From NCBI RefSeq assembly GCF_007858475.1, contig NZ_VIGX01000002.1, forward strand, positions 186,001 through 250,000: a stretch of 64,000 nt of DNA, in the 5' to 3' direction. This document shows, in pieces, positions 1 through 9,424 of the stretch (positions are counted from its first letter, which is position 1; each line of letters starts with the position of its first letter). The notes below the pieces were generated by a model, which did not search any database, had not been told where the DNA came from, and saw only the letters and a program-made list of their open reading frames with translations. This DNA comes from Tsukamurella conjunctivitidis. Its GTDB lineage: Bacteria > Actinomycetota > Actinomycetes > Mycobacteriales > Mycobacteriaceae. The position numbers were made by a program, and so were the translations under genes.

Positions 1-1
1 C

Positions 2-847
2 GAGCGCGCCGCGGAATCGGTGGTCGACGGTGCCGCCTTCGTCCGCGAGCGGCTCACCGGCGACTACGACATCGACCCCTTCGGCTTCGACCCGCACCTG
101 ACGGACGCGGTCTTCCTGCCCGCGCTGCGGCCCGTCTACGACAAGTGGTTCCGCGTCGACACCACCGGCGCCGACAACCTGCCCCGCGAGGGCGGGGCGC
201 TGCTCGTGGCGAACCACTCCGGTGTGATCCCGCTCGACGGGCTGATGTCGGCCGTCGCGGTGCACGACAACCACCCCGACCAGCGCCACCTGCGGCTGCT
301 CGCCGCCGACCTGGCCTTCGAGTACCCGTTCATCGGTGAGGTCGCGCGGAAGATGGGCGCCACCGTCGCCTGCAACGCCGATGCCGAGGCGCTGCTCACC
401 CGCGGCGAGCTCGTCGCCGTATGGCCCGAGGGCTTCAAGGGCATCGGCAAGCTCTACCGCGACCGGTACAAGCTGCAGCGCTTCGGTCGCGGCGGCTTCG
501 TGACCGCGGCGATCCGCGCCCAGGTGCCGATCATCCCCGTGTCCATCGTCGGCGCGGAGGAGACCTACCCGATGCTGGCCGACGTGAAGCCCGTCGCGCG
601 TCTGCTCGGCCTGCCCTACGCGCCGATCACGCCGCTGTTCCCCTGGTTCGGCCCGCTCGGCATGGTCCCGCTGCCGTCGAAGTGGCACATCGAGTTCGGC
701 GAGCCCATCGCTACGGACCGCTTCACCGAGGCCGACGCCGACGATCCCATGGTCGTCTTCGAGCTCACCGACAACGTCCGCGAGACCATCCAGCAGTCGC
801 TGTACCGCATTCTCGCCCGCCGGAAGAACATCTTCCAGGACTTCTAG
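2..847 (+). CDS. Lysophospholipid acyltransferase family protein (5' partial)
   Basis: Probable membrane-associated acyltransferase of the PlsC/LPLAT family, transferring an acyl chain to a lysophospholipid or related acceptor. The sequence shows the block-I-like NHSG...PLD signature and the later WPEGFKGIGK block that corresponds to the acceptor-binding motif of the family. The frame is open to the left window edge. A GTG at 20 exists, but the reading frame continues upstream as ERAAES, so the true start lies outside the window. The spacing between His and Asp in the first motif is longer than the classic HX4D, as in the Rv0502 subgroup. Synteny with Rv0502, next to SerB1 and hemA, supports the assignment. 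The acyl substrate cannot be read from the sequence. Confidence 0.85.
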   Translation, partial: ERAAESVVDGAAFVRERLTGDYDIDPFGFDPHLTDAVFLPALRPVYDKWFRVDTTGADNLPREGGALLVANHSGVIPLDGLMSAVAVHDNHPDQRHLRLLAADLAFEYPFIGEVARKMGATVACNADAEALLTRGELVAVWPEGFKGIGKLYRDRYKLQRFGRGGFVTAAIRAQVPIIPVSIVGAEETYPMLADVKPVARLLGLPYAPITPLFPWFGPLGMVPLPSKWHIEFGEPIATDRFTEADADDPMVVFELTDNVRETIQQSLYRILARRKNIFQDF

Positions 848-849
848 GC

Positions 850-910
850 CGACGGTGCGCCGCCTCGATCGGGGGGCGGCGCTGCTCGGCTGCGCCGGTC
901 CGCACCGTCG
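850..910. terminator. Convergent terminator candidate
   Basis: Two alternative stems lie between convergent genes. A 10-bp perfect inverted repeat CGACGGTGCG / CGCACCGTCG occupies 850-859 and 901-910. A nested 8-bp pair GCGCCGCC / GGCGGCGC occupies 857-864 and 875-882. There is no U-tract, as is usual in actinobacteria. Function is inferred from position. Confidence 0.5.
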
Positions 911-936
911 CACCCGGGAACCGGCGGCAGGAGAAC

Positions 937-1851
937 CTAGTCGTCGCTGAAGTGCTTGATCAGCGCTGCCGCGCCGCCGATGGCGACACCGACGCCGAGG
1001 GCGGTGGGGACGCCGATCTTGGCGGCCTTGCGGCCGGTGCGGTAGTCGCGGATCTCCCAGCCCCGCACCCGCGCGACGTCGCGCAGGTCCGAATCCGGAT
1101 TGATCGCGACGGCGGTCCCGACCAGCGAGAGCATCGGCACGTCGTTGTGGGAGTCGCTGTAGGCGGTGCAGCGCTTGAGGTTGAGGCCCTCACGGATCGC
1201 CAGCGACCGGACGGCGTGCGCCTTGCCCAGGCCGTGCAGGATGTCGCCGACGAGCTTGCCGGTGAACACGCCGTCCTGCGATTCCGCGACGGTGCCCAGC
1301 GCGCCGGTGAGGCCGAGCCGGTCGGCGATGGTCTGCGCCAGCTCGACGGGGGTGGCGGTCACCAGCCACACCTGCTGCCCGGCGTCGAGGTGCATCTGTG
1401 CCAGAGCGCGGGTGCCCGGCCAGATCTTGTCGGCGATGATCTCGTCGTAGATCTCCTCGCCGACGGCCTTGAGCTCCTCCGTGGACCGCCCGGCGATGAA
1501 GGACAGCGCCTTCTCGCGGCCGGCGGCCACGTCCTCGCTGTTCTCCTTGCCGGTGAGCCGGAACTTGGCCTGGGCCCACACCGCCGACGCGAGATCGGAG
1601 TAGGAGAAGTAGTTGCGCGCGGCGAGGCCGCGGGCGAAGTGCACGATCGACGCGCCCTGCACCATCGTGTTGTCGACGTCGAAGAAGGCGGCCGCCGTCA
1701 GGTCCGGCGGTACCTGCCCGTCCTCGCGGCCCTCCTTCTCGAGCAGAAGGGAATGTGCGGCGTCGGCGCTCGCCTCGCCCGCCGCACTCTGCCGACGTTC
1801 GTCGGCGCTGGCCTGGTCGGACAAGAGCACCTCCCCACTCGCGTGACCCAC
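937..1851 (-). CDS. HAD-IB family phosphatase, SerB1-like
   Basis: Haloacid-dehalogenase superfamily phosphohydrolase, subfamily IB, orthologous by position to Rv0505c (annotated SerB1). The catalytic motif FFDVDNT places the nucleophile at Asp58 and the general acid at Asp60. The C-terminal metal motif [11 protein letters not shown] is present. A glycine- and alanine-rich hydrophobic stretch at about residues 283-300 predicts a C-terminal membrane anchor. Start GTG at 1851; upstream on the minus strand is TAAGGT (1870-1875) as a -10 and a G-rich Shine-Dalgarno. The first ~50 residues are low-complexity. Whether the substrate is phosphoserine, a phospholipid or another monoester cannot be decided. 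It diverges from the glutaredoxin gene. Confidence 0.85.
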   Translation of the reverse strand: MGHASGEVLLSDQASADERRQSAAGEASADAAHSLLLEKEGREDGQVPPDLTAAAFFDVDNTMVQGASIVHFARGLAARNYFSYSDLASAVWAQAKFRLTGKENSEDVAAGREKALSFIAGRSTEELKAVGEEIYDEIIADKIWPGTRALAQMHLDAGQQVWLVTATPVELAQTIADRLGLTGALGTVAESQDGVFTGKLVGDILHGLGKAHAVRSLAIREGLNLKRCTAYSDSHNDVPMLSLVGTAVAINPDSDLRDVARVRGWEIRDYRTGRKAAKIGVPTALGVGVAIGGAAALIKHFSDD

Positions 1852-1912
1852 GTACGTGATGTCCCCCCAACCTTAGCGGCGCGCGGCTGCGCCGGGGTGG
1901 GACACTCGGCAC

Positions 1913-2170
1913 ATGGCCGTGATCACTCTGCTCACCAGGGAGGGGTGCGGGATGTGCGCCCGTGCCCACGACCAGCTCACCGAGCTGGTCGACGAACTCC
2001 GCGCCGCGGACCGCCCCGTCGACTACCGGCAGCTGGACGTCGACGCGCCCGGCAACACCGAGTTGCGCGGCGAGTACGGCGACATGCTGCCGGTGGTCCT
2101 GCTCGATGGGGAGCAGCACAGCTATTGGGAAGCGGACATTCCGCAGCTGCGGGCCGATATCCTGGGGTGA
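1913..2170 (+). CDS. Glutaredoxin-like small redox protein
   Basis: Small 85-residue thioredoxin-fold protein, ortholog by position of Rv0508. The redox motif CGMC (Cys12, Cys15) follows the first beta strand VITLLTREG. The conserved LPVVLLDG segment carries the cis-proline that packs against the active site. It probably reduces disulfides in the cytoplasm; its electron donor (mycothiol or a reductase) is not visible. It ends 148 nt before hemA, so it is likely transcribed separately or reads into the hem operon. The length is typical of this family (DUF836/glutaredoxin 2-like). Confidence 0.85.
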   Translation: MAVITLLTREGCGMCARAHDQLTELVDELRAADRPVDYRQLDVDAPGNTELRGEYGDMLPVVLLDGEQHSYWEADIPQLRADILG

Positions 2171-2266
2171 ACGACCTCTGCGGGTGACTCGGCGTCACCC
2201 GCACGGGTGAGGTGAGGCTGTGCGCGTTTTCCCATTTCAGGGGATGCGGAGTACCGTGCCTTAACG

Positions 2267-2289
2267 GGAAACTACGGACTGTAGTTTCC
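2267..2289. promoter_or_regulatory. hemA leader dyad (shared motif with hemL)
   Basis: A perfect 9-bp inverted repeat GGAAACTAC-N5-GTAGTTTCC lies 29 nt before the hemA start. The core CTAC-N3-CTGTAGTT (2272-2286) recurs upstream of hemL at 29521-29535. This looks like an operator for a tetrapyrrole regulator. A hairpin in the 5' UTR is the alternative. The binding protein is unknown. Confidence 0.55.
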
Positions 2290-2317
2290 ACGTGAGATCT
2301 TCGAAGGAGCAGCGAGG

Positions 2318-3655
2318 GTGTCGGTTCTGCTGTTCGGCGCGTCGCACCGCAGCGCGCCGGTGTCGGTTCTGGAGAAACTGGCGATCACCGAGACCGATCG
2401 TCCCAAGGTGCTGGCGCAGCTCATGGAGTCGCCCCACATCGACGAGGTCATGGTGGTCACCACCTGCAACCGCGTCGAGATCTACGCCGTCGTCGAGGCC
2501 TTCCACCCCGCGCTGGAAGCGGTCTCCGACGTCCTCTCCGCCCGCTCCGGCCTCACCATCAACGAGCTCAGCAAGCACGCCTTCGTGCGCTACTCCGAGG
2601 CCGCCGTACAGCACCTCTTCTCCGTCGCCAGCGGCCTCGACTCGATGGTCGTCGGCGAGCAGCAGATCCTCGGGCAGATCCGCGGTGCCTACGCCGCCTC
2701 CGACGAGCACCAGGTCGCGGGCCGCGTCGTCCACGACCTCGCGCAGCGCGCCCTGCACGTGGGCAAGCGCGTGCACACCGACACCGGTATCGACAAGGCC
2801 GGTGCCTCCGTCGTCTCCGTCGCCCTCGACCGCGCGCAGGCCATCCTCGGCGCGCAGGGCGGCTCGCTGCAGCGCGCCGTCGTCGTCGGTGCCGGCGCCA
2901 TGGGCGGCCTCGGCGTCGCGCACCTGGCCCGCGCGGGCGCGACGGACGTCACCGTCGCCAACCGCACGCAGGACAAGGCCGACCGGCTCGCGCAGGCCGC
3001 GCTCGACGGTGGCGTCGCCGCCGCGCGGGGCGTGGCGATGGACGATCTCGTCGTCGCGCTCGCCGACGCCGATGTGCTGATCGCCTGTACGGGCGCCGTC
3101 GGCAGCGTCGTCAGCCTCGCCGACGTGCACTCCGCGCTGGCGCAGCGCACCGTCGACACCGATCTCGTGGTGTGCGATCTGGGCCTGCCCCGCGACGTCG
3201 ACCCGGCGGTCTCCGGGCTGCCGGGCGTCACCGTCATCGACATCGACGCCCTCTCCCGCGAGCCGGGCACGCAGGCCGCCGAGGAGGACGCCGAGAAGGC
3301 GCGCCGCATCGTCTCCGACGAGCTCGCCGAGTACCTGTCCGCGCAGCGCTCCGCCGAGGTCACTCCGACCGTGACTGCGCTGCGCCGCCGTGCCGCTGAG
3401 GTGGTGGAAGCCGAACTGCTGCGGCTGGATTCGCGCCTGCCGAGCCTCGAGGGCACGGACCGGGACGAGGTGGCGCAGACGGTGCGCCGCGTCGTCGACA
3501 AGCTCCTGCACGCCCCCACGGTGCGCGTCAAGCAACTGGCCGCCACGCCGGGCGGCGACTCCTACGCGGAGGCGCTGCGCGAGCTCTTCGAACTGAAGCC
3601 GGGCGCCACGGGCGCCGTGTCCGCGACCGAAGGATCCGACGACCGAAGTGTCTGA
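2318..3655 (+). CDS. hemA: Glutamyl-tRNA reductase
   Basis: First committed enzyme of C5-pathway tetrapyrrole synthesis; it reduces glutamyl-tRNA(Glu) with NADPH to glutamate-1-semialdehyde. The N-terminal domain shows [16 protein letters not shown] and the catalytic-cysteine motif TTCNRVEIY (Cys50), followed by [18 protein letters not shown] Rossmann segment [10 protein letters not shown] comes next, then a helical dimerization domain. The 445 residues match the family length. Start GTG at 2318 is preceded by AAGGAG at 2304-2309. It heads the hemACDB operon; hemC overlaps its end by 8 nt. Its product feeds HemL, encoded in a separate operon at 29.6 kb with the same leader motif. Confidence 0.97.
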   Translation: MSVLLFGASHRSAPVSVLEKLAITETDRPKVLAQLMESPHIDEVMVVTTCNRVEIYAVVEAFHPALEAVSDVLSARSGLTINELSKHAFVRYSEAAVQHLFSVASGLDSMVVGEQQILGQIRGAYAASDEHQVAGRVVHDLAQRALHVGKRVHTDTGIDKAGASVVSVALDRAQAILGAQGGSLQRAVVVGAGAMGGLGVAHLARAGATDVTVANRTQDKADRLAQAALDGGVAAARGVAMDDLVVALADADVLIACTGAVGSVVSLADVHSALAQRTVDTDLVVCDLGLPRDVDPAVSGLPGVTVIDIDALSREPGTQAAEEDAEKARRIVSDELAEYLSAQRSAEVTPTVTALRRRAAEVVEAELLRLDSRLPSLEGTDRDEVAQTVRRVVDKLLHAPTVRVKQLAATPGGDSYAEALRELFELKPGATGAVSATEGSDDRSV

Positions 3656-4598
3656 AGTGACCACGCCCTCCGTCCCGAACCCGATCCGCATCGGCACCCG
3701 CGGCTCGCTCCTGGCCACCACGCAGGCCGGCACCGTGCGCGACGCGCTGATCGCGGCGGGCCACCCCGCCGAGCTCGTCATCGTGACCACGCCGGGCGAC
3801 CTGAGCGCCGCGCCGGTCGAGCAGATCGGCGTCGGCGTCTTCACCTCGGCACTGCGCGACGCCCTCGCGAACCGCGAGGTCGACGTGGCCGTGCACTCGT
3901 ACAAGGACCTGCCGACCGCGCCCGACGACCGGCTCTCGATGCCCGCCGTGCCGCCCCGCGAGGACTCGCGGGACGCGCTGGTGGCGCGTGACGGCATGGT
4001 GCTGGGGGAGCTGCCGGCGGGGTCCGTGGTGGGCACGTCCAGCCCGCGGCGGGGCAGCCAGCTTACTGCACTGGGTCTGGGTTTGGAAATCCGCCCCCTA
4101 CGAGGCAACCTTGACTCTCGGTTACGCAAAGTAGCGGACGGTGAACTCGACGCGATCGTGGTCGCCCTCGCCGGACTCAAGCGGATCGGTCGCCACAACG
4201 AGGTGACGGAAGCGCTCGATCCGGTGCAGATGCTGCCGGCGCCCGCACAGGGCGCACTCGCGGTGGAGTGCCGACGCGACGATGCGGAACTGCATTCCGT
4301 GCTCTCCGGTCTGGACGATCCGGTCACGCGCGCGGCGGTCACCGCCGAGCGTGCCCTCCTCGCCGAACTGGAGGCAGGGTGTACCGCGCCCGTCGGTGCG
4401 ATCGCGGAAGTCGTCGAGTCCCTCGACGACGACGGTCGGATCTTCGAGGAGCTGTCGTTGCGCGGCATCGCGCTGGCGGCGGACGGCTCCGACTCGGTCC
4501 GGGCCTCTGTGGTCGGTCCGGTGGGCGAGGCCGGCGCGTTGGGCATCGCGCTGGCACGGGAGCTGCTCGACCTGGGCGCACGCGACCTGCTCGCGTAG
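3648..4598 (+). CDS. hemC: Porphobilinogen deaminase (hydroxymethylbilane synthase)
   Basis: Polymerizes four porphobilinogens into hydroxymethylbilane in the cytoplasm. The sequence shows the start motif IRIGTRGS, the [11 protein letters not shown] catalytic segment, the arginine-rich SSPRRGSQL and [11 protein letters not shown] segments, and the dipyrromethane-cofactor attachment motif [10 protein letters not shown] with Cys245. Length (316 aa) is normal. The GTG start at 3648 overlaps the hemA stop by 8 nt, indicating translational coupling. The next gene, hemD, acts on its product. Confidence 0.97.
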   Translation: MSEVTTPSVPNPIRIGTRGSLLATTQAGTVRDALIAAGHPAELVIVTTPGDLSAAPVEQIGVGVFTSALRDALANREVDVAVHSYKDLPTAPDDRLSMPAVPPREDSRDALVARDGMVLGELPAGSVVGTSSPRRGSQLTALGLGLEIRPLRGNLDSRLRKVADGELDAIVVALAGLKRIGRHNEVTEALDPVQMLPAPAQGALAVECRRDDAELHSVLSGLDDPVTRAAVTAERALLAELEAGCTAPVGAIAEVVESLDDDGRIFEELSLRGIALAADGSDSVRASVVGPVGEAGALGIALARELLDLGARDLLA

Positions 4599-4624
4599 CA
4601 CCCGCAACTACTGGGAGCCGATAC

Positions 4625-6337
4625 ATGAGCCGCACTGCACAGTCCGCGAAGGCCGACACGGCAGCCGACACCGACACGGTGTCCACCCGCGTCGCCGCGA
4701 AGACGACCAAGCCCGCCCGAGGCCGGGCGACGGCACCGGGACGCATCACCTTCGTGGGATCCGGTCCGGGAGACCCGGGGCTTCTCACCCTGCGTGCAGA
4801 GCAGACTATCGCGGGCGCACGGACCGTCTACACCGACCCCGACGTTCCGCAGACCGTCCTCGACATGGTGGGCACCGCACTGCCGGTCGAGCCCGTCGAG
4901 ACCGACGAGGACGCGGCCGACGCGACCACCGCCAAGGGCCGCAAGGGCGAGCCCGCGGTGCGCAATCCCGCCACCGTCGCGCCCGCCCTCGGCGAGCCCG
5001 CCGAGGTCGCCAAGACCCTGCTCGCGCAGGCCCGCCACGGCCTCGACGTCGTGCGCCTCGTCGCCGGCGACCCGCTGTCCTCGGACGCGGTGCTGGCCGA
5101 GGTCAACGCCGTCGCCCGCACGCAGATCGCCTTCGAGATCGTCCCCGGCCTCGCGCCCGCGACCGCCGTCCCCACCTACGCCGGCATGGCGCTGGGCTCG
5201 GCGCACACCGAGGCCGACGTGCGCGGCGAGGTCGACTGGGCGGCGCTGGCTGCGGCACCGTCGCCCCTGGTGCTGAGCGCGACCGCCGAGCACCTCGCCG
5301 ACACCGCCTCCGCGCTGGTCGAGAACGGCCTCGCGCCGCAGACCCCGGTCGCCGTGACCGCGCAGGGCTCCACCTGCAAGCAGAAGACCGTCGAGGCCAC
5401 GCTCGCCACGCTGAACGAAGCCGGGGCGGGCCTGCCCGGGCCGCTCGTGGTCACCGTCGGCAAGGTCGTGGGCCAGCGGAACAAGCTCTCCTGGTGGGAG
5501 TCGCGCGCCCTGTACGGCTGGACCGTCCTCGTGCCCCGCACCAAGGACCAGGCCGCCGAGATGTCGAACCGCCTGCGCGCCCACGGCTCCATCCCGATGG
5601 AGGTCCCGACCATCGCGGTCGAGCCGCCGCGGAGCCCCGCGCAGATGGAGCGCGCGGTCAAGGGCCTCGTCGACGGCCGCTACCAGTGGGTCGTCTTCAC
5701 CTCCACGAACGCCGTGCGCGCGGTGTGGGAGAAGTTCATCGAGTTCGGCCTGGACGCCCGCGCCTTCTCCGGCGTGAAGATCGCCTGCGTCGGCGAGCAG
5801 ACCGCCGCCAAGGTCCGCGCCTTCGGCATCGAGCCGGAGCTGCTGCCCACGGGCGAACAGTCCAGCCTGGGCATGCTCGAGGTCTTCCCGCCCTTCGACG
5901 ACGTCTTCGACCCGGTCAACCGGGTCCTGCTGCCGCGCGCCGACATCGCCACCGAGACCCTCGCCGAGGGCCTGCGCGATCGCGGCTGGGAGATCGACGA
6001 CGTGACCGCGTACCGCACGGTGCGCGCCGCGCCGCCGCCCGCCTCGACCCGCGAGATGATCAAGTCCGGCGACTTCGACGCGGTCTGCTTCACCTCCAGC
6101 TCGACGGTGCGCAACCTGGTCGGCATCGCCGGCAAGCCGCACGCCCGCACCATCGTCGCGTGCATCGGCCCGAAGACGGCCGAGACCGCGATCGAGTTCG
6201 GCCTGCGGGTGGACGTGCAGCCGGAGACCGCCTCGGTCGAGGATCTCGTGGAGGCCCTGGCCGCCCACGCGTCCCGGCTCCGCGCGGAGGGCGCCCTGCC
6301 CCCGCCGCGGAAGAAGCCGCGCCGCTCGCGGTCCTAA
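4625..6337 (+). CDS. hemD: Uroporphyrinogen-III synthase fused to an SUMT-like methyltransferase domain
   Basis: Two-domain protein of 570 aa. Residues about 40-295 form an SAM-dependent uroporphyrinogen-III methyltransferase-like (CobA/SUMT) domain beginning ITFVGSGPGDPGLLTLRA. Residues about 300-560 form a uroporphyrinogen-III synthase domain (WTVLVPRTKDQAAEMSNRL, then VFTSTNAVRAVWE and CIGPKTAETAIEFG). The synthase closes hydroxymethylbilane to uroporphyrinogen III. The canonical SUMT motif GGDPFxFGRGGEE is replaced by VAGDPLSSDAVLAEV, so methyltransferase activity is doubtful. Mycobacterial Rv0511 has the same layout from memory. ATG at 4625 has GGGAG upstream and excludes the long open frame that overlaps hemC. 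The N-terminal ~38 residues are Ala/Thr/Lys-rich and disordered. Confidence 0.92.
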   Translation: MSRTAQSAKADTAADTDTVSTRVAAKTTKPARGRATAPGRITFVGSGPGDPGLLTLRAEQTIAGARTVYTDPDVPQTVLDMVGTALPVEPVETDEDAADATTAKGRKGEPAVRNPATVAPALGEPAEVAKTLLAQARHGLDVVRLVAGDPLSSDAVLAEVNAVARTQIAFEIVPGLAPATAVPTYAGMALGSAHTEADVRGEVDWAALAAAPSPLVLSATAEHLADTASALVENGLAPQTPVAVTAQGSTCKQKTVEATLATLNEAGAGLPGPLVVTVGKVVGQRNKLSWWESRALYGWTVLVPRTKDQAAEMSNRLRAHGSIPMEVPTIAVEPPRSPAQMERAVKGLVDGRYQWVVFTSTNAVRAVWEKFIEFGLDARAFSGVKIACVGEQTAAKVRAFGIEPELLPTGEQSSLGMLEVFPPFDDVFDPVNRVLLPRADIATETLAEGLRDRGWEIDDVTAYRTVRAAPPPASTREMIKSGDFDAVCFTSSSTVRNLVGIAGKPHARTIVACIGPKTAETAIEFGLRVDVQPETASVEDLVEALAAHASRLRAEGALPPPRKKPRRSRS

Positions 6338-6345
6338 CGCTTACG

Positions 6346-6351
6346 TAAGCT
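6346..6351 (+). promoter_or_regulatory. Possible internal leaderless promoter of hemB
   Basis: TAAGCT fits the TANNNT -10 pattern and ends 7 nt before the hemB ATG, which would make a leaderless mRNA. A GGGAG in the same 7 nt also allows normal initiation on the operon transcript, so hemB may be translated both ways. Confidence 0.4.
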
Positions 6352-6358
6352 GGGAGAC

Positions 6359-7351
6359 ATGACTTTCCCGCAGGTTCGTCCGCGCCGGCTGCGCTCCACA
6401 CCCGCCGTCCGGCGGCTCGTCGCCGAGGTCTCGGTGGAGCCGCGGCAGCTGGTGCTGCCGATGTTCGTGCGTGACGGCATCGACGCTCCGCTGGAGATCT
6501 CATCGATGCCCGGCGTCGTCCAGCACACCGTCGACTCGCTGCGCGCCGCGGCCGAGGAGGCGGTCTCCGCGGGCGTGGGCGGGATCATGCTGTTCGGGGT
6601 GCCCGACGACGCCGACAAGGACGCCGAGGGCAGCGCCGCGTGGAAGCCCGACGGGGTGCTCAACCGCGGCCTGCGGGCCCTGCGGGACGACCTGGGCGAC
6701 ACCACGGTGATCATGGCCGACACCTGCCTGGACGAGTTCACCTCGCACGGCCACTGCGGCGTCCTCGACGCCCACGGCCGCGTGGACAACGACGCCACGC
6801 TGGAGCGGTACGCCCTCATGGGCGTCGCGCAGGCGGACGCCGGGGCCCACATGCTCGGACCGTCGGGGATGATGGACGGCCAGATCGGCGTGCTCCGCTC
6901 CGCGCTGGATTCCGCGGGCCACCAGGACGTCTCGCTGCTCGCCTACACCGCGAAGTACGCCTCGCCCTTCTACGGCCCGTTCCGCGAGGCGGTCGGCTCC
7001 TCGCTGCAGGGTGACCGCCGGACGTACCAGCAGGACGCGGCGAACCGCCGGGAGTCGCTGCGCGAGCTCGAGCTCGACCTCGCGGAGGGTGCCGACATCG
7101 TGATGGTCAAGCCCGCCATGAGCTACCTCGACGTGCTGGCCGACGTGGCCGCCGCCTCGCCGGTCCCCGTTGCCGCGTACCAGATCTCGGGGGAGTACTC
7201 GATGATCACCGCCGCGGCGCAGAACGGCTGGATCGACCGCGACGCCGCGATCCGCGAGTCCCTGCTGTCGATCCGCCGCGCGGGGGCCGACATCGTGCTG
7301 ACCTACTGGGCCACCGAGGCTGCAACGTGGTTGAACCGGGGGACCTGGTGA
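6359..7351 (+). CDS. hemB: Delta-aminolevulinic acid dehydratase (porphobilinogen synthase)
   Basis: Condenses two 5-aminolevulinates to porphobilinogen. Schiff-base lysines lie in [14 protein letters not shown] (Lys199) and [12 protein letters not shown] (Lys251). The metal-site segment [19 protein letters not shown] keeps Cys123 and Cys133 but has Asp125 where classic zinc enzymes carry the middle Cys, so it is a mixed Zn/Mg-type site. ATG at 6359 lies 21 nt after hemD. Length 330 aa is normal. It is the last haem enzyme of this operon; two small membrane-protein genes follow in overlapping frames. Confidence 0.97.
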   Translation: MTFPQVRPRRLRSTPAVRRLVAEVSVEPRQLVLPMFVRDGIDAPLEISSMPGVVQHTVDSLRAAAEEAVSAGVGGIMLFGVPDDADKDAEGSAAWKPDGVLNRGLRALRDDLGDTTVIMADTCLDEFTSHGHCGVLDAHGRVDNDATLERYALMGVAQADAGAHMLGPSGMMDGQIGVLRSALDSAGHQDVSLLAYTAKYASPFYGPFREAVGSSLQGDRRTYQQDAANRRESLRELELDLAEGADIVMVKPAMSYLDVLADVAAASPVPVAAYQISGEYSMITAAAQNGWIDRDAAIRESLLSIRRAGADIVLTYWATEAATWLNRGTW

Positions 7352-7920
7352 ACATGCAGCACCAGGGCCCCGTCTGGCCCGGTCCCGGCCCCCAGCCGCC
7401 CACGTGGCCCGCGCCGCCGCCCGTGCCGAAGCCCGAGCGCGGCCCGCGGCCCGATGACGTGAAGCTCTCCGTGCAGCTGTGGATCTTCGTGATCATCACC
7501 TCGGTAACGTCCTTCGTGGCGTTGGCCTTCGTCATCCGCGATTCGGATTGGATGCGGCAGCAGTACGACAGCGCGCGTGAGAGCGGCGCGGCGAAACTGC
7601 CCGATGGACGCGACATGTCGTTCGCTGAGTTCCAGACGGGTACCTTTCTGCTCCTCGTCCTGGTCGGGGTGGGAATCGCCGCGGTGGCCGCACTTCTGGT
7701 CTACCTGATGTGGCGGGGGCAGAGTTGGGCGAGGCTGGCATTGCAGTTCGTCGCCGCCTTCGTGCTCGTGCAGGGTGTGCAGTCCTTCTTCTCGCACGAG
7801 GCCACGGTCGCGGTACCGGCGATCCTCGCGGCCATCGCGGTGGTGGGGGCGATCATCACGGCGAACAGTCGAGAGGCGATGGAGTACTTCAATCCTGGCC
7901 TGACGGCGGCAGGCCGGTGA
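7348..7920 (+). CDS. Conserved membrane protein, Rv0513-like
   Basis: Protein of 190 aa with a proline-rich cytoplasmic N-terminus (about 40 residues) and four predicted transmembrane segments ([20 protein letters not shown], then [38 protein letters not shown] and [18 protein letters not shown]). No enzymatic motif is visible. The GTG at 7348 overlaps the hemB stop as GTGA and has GGGGGA upstream; an upstream GTG at 7327 and an ATG at 7354 are alternatives. Position after hemB matches Rv0513. It may help haem metabolism, but this rests on context only. Confidence 0.75.
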   Translation: MNMQHQGPVWPGPGPQPPTWPAPPPVPKPERGPRPDDVKLSVQLWIFVIITSVTSFVALAFVIRDSDWMRQQYDSARESGAAKLPDGRDMSFAEFQTGTFLLLVLVGVGIAAVAALLVYLMWRGQSWARLALQFVAAFVLVQGVQSFFSHEATVAVPAILAAIAVVGAIITANSREAMEYFNPGLTAAGR

Positions 7921-8390
7921 CGCCGCTGTACGCCGAGCGGGGCCTGTCCCGCATCTGGCTGGTGCTCGTGCCCGTAGCCACGGTGGGGATGATCCTCACC
8001 CAGTGGCTGCTCGCAGGCCGGACGTCCGAGTGGTGGATCTGGCTGCTCCTGGGCCTCGCGACGCAGGGCTTCGTGTGGCTGCAGGTCACCGCGGGCCGCA
8101 CGCACGTCTCGATGGCGCTCACCCCCGAGGAACTGCGTTGCGGTGAGGAGAGCATCCCGGTCGCCGAGATCGCACGGATCCTGCCGGGGAAGGCGCCCGA
8201 CCACCCGCGCAAGGCGAAGCCGGAGGACTTCCCCGCGTGGTCGTCGGCGCGGGCGATGGGGCGGCTGCGGACCGTCCCCCGGCGCCGCTACGGCATGGGC
8301 ATCCAGCTCGTCGACGGCTCGACCGTGCAGGCCTGGGCCCGCAACGACTACGCGCTGCGCGCGGCCCTCGAACCGCTGCTCGCCCGCTAG
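7917..8390 (+). CDS. Conserved hypothetical membrane protein (DUF3093-like layout)
   Basis: Protein of 157 aa with two adjacent N-terminal transmembrane segments (IWLVLVPVATVGMILTQWLL and WWIWLLLGLATQGFVWLQVT), then a cytoplasmic domain with a beta-rich pattern (MALTPEELRCGEESIPVAEI, later MGIQLVDGSTVQAWARND). This two-helix plus PH-like layout resembles DUF3093 proteins, but I could not confirm the family. GTG at 7917 overlaps the preceding stop as GTGA, so it is translationally coupled and is the last gene of the hem operon. Confidence 0.7.
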   Translation: MTPLYAERGLSRIWLVLVPVATVGMILTQWLLAGRTSEWWIWLLLGLATQGFVWLQVTAGRTHVSMALTPEELRCGEESIPVAEIARILPGKAPDHPRKAKPEDFPAWSSARAMGRLRTVPRRRYGMGIQLVDGSTVQAWARNDYALRAALEPLLAR

Positions 8391-8462
8391 CAGCTCCCGA
8401 GTTTCGGGTTCTGCGGACCCTCGCGGCCGGATCCGGTGCCCGGCGCCCCAAGGACCCGACGT

Positions 8463-9317
8463 TCAGAATCGCATGCGTCCGCCGTGGCGGCCACTGCGCA
8501 CGATCGCCACGATGTCGCGGTACACCGCGTCCCAGTCGAAGAGCACGTCGGCGTAATCGAGGCGCAGAACCCGGTAGTCGCCGATGACCGCCGCGCGGTC
8601 GCGCCGGTAGTCGACTCTGCGCTGCGCGCCGCTGTGATGGCTCGCGCTGTCGCACTCGATGATGAGCTTGTCGCCGACGAGCAGGTCGACGCGGCCGACG
8701 CCCCGGAGAATCACCTGGCTGCGCACGCGGATCCCGGCGCACATGAGGCGGTAGCGGACCAGCGACTCCGTCCCGGAGCCCGCGAGCGGATCCAGCAGCC
8801 CGAGAACGCGCAGGACGCGCTGCGGTGCACCGTCGAAGACCTCGGCCAGGGCGTCGACGGTGTACGGGCGCGGCATTCGCAACGTCGAGTCGAGCACCGC
8901 GACGAGCTGTTCGGCGCTCAGGAAGTTCGCCGCGCACTGCACGGCGATCGGCAGCGGGTCGACCGCCCGCATCGGCGTGCGCAACGGGCGGTGCCCGCGG
9001 CACGAGCGCACCGGTCGGAGTGTGACCGGCCTGTGCTCCGGCCACCGCAGGTGCGTCCGCCGCTCACCCGGTGGGACCCACACCCCCGGCGTGTACCCGA
9101 GCGCCGAGAGGCAGGTGATCGCGGCGCCGGAGCGGACCGCGGCGACGACCACGGGGTCTGCGGTGGCGGTGGCGTACCAGCCGCGGCGCACGGGCACGAG
9201 GATCCCGTGCCGGCGCAGGGCGTCGATCTCGGCCGGGTCCGCGCCGATTCGCAGCAGGTGGCGTCGCGAGAGCACGCCGCCGTTCTCCGCCGCGGCCATC
9301 GGGATCTGTGGGTCCAT
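8463..9317 (-). CDS. DUF559-type nuclease-fold protein with N-terminal HTH-like domain
   Basis: Protein of 284 aa. The N-terminus (ENGGVLSRRHLLRIGADPAE, then RHGILVPVRRGWYA) matches the winged-helix AbiEi-antitoxin-like domain common in actinobacterial DUF559 proteins. The C-terminus has the Vsr/restriction-endonuclease-like core: a conserved Glu in GSGTESLVRYRL, then GRVDLLVGDKLIIECDS with the D...ExD pattern, and a YRRDRAAVIGDYRVLRLDY strand. It is therefore a probable cytoplasmic nuclease of unknown target. ATG at 9317 with AGGA upstream is preferred over a GTG at 9341. No partner toxin or methylase gene is next to it. Confidence 0.7.
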   Translation of the reverse strand: MDPQIPMAAAENGGVLSRRHLLRIGADPAEIDALRRHGILVPVRRGWYATATADPVVVAAVRSGAAITCLSALGYTPGVWVPPGERRTHLRWPEHRPVTLRPVRSCRGHRPLRTPMRAVDPLPIAVQCAANFLSAEQLVAVLDSTLRMPRPYTVDALAEVFDGAPQRVLRVLGLLDPLAGSGTESLVRYRLMCAGIRVRSQVILRGVGRVDLLVGDKLIIECDSASHHSGAQRRVDYRRDRAAVIGDYRVLRLDYADVLFDWDAVYRDIVAIVRSGRHGGRMRF

Positions 9318-9424
9318 GCCGTCGATCCTGCTTCGCGGCACCGCCCGTCGGGCCGCGCCGGAGGGCCGCCTGTGGAGAAGACAGGTTATGTACGCGAAGT
9401 TGTGGAGGAAGCCGCTCCTGAACG

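Noticed and set aside
4268-4624. N-terminal extension of hemD into hemC
   Set aside because: The extension is out of frame with hemC and Arg-rich; ATG 4625 has a Shine-Dalgarno.
2261-6268. Very long open frame (1335 codons) on the minus strand across hemA-hemC-hemD
   Set aside because: Low-complexity Arg/Gly/His-rich translation antisense to four well-supported haem genes; typical open shadow of high-GC coding DNA.
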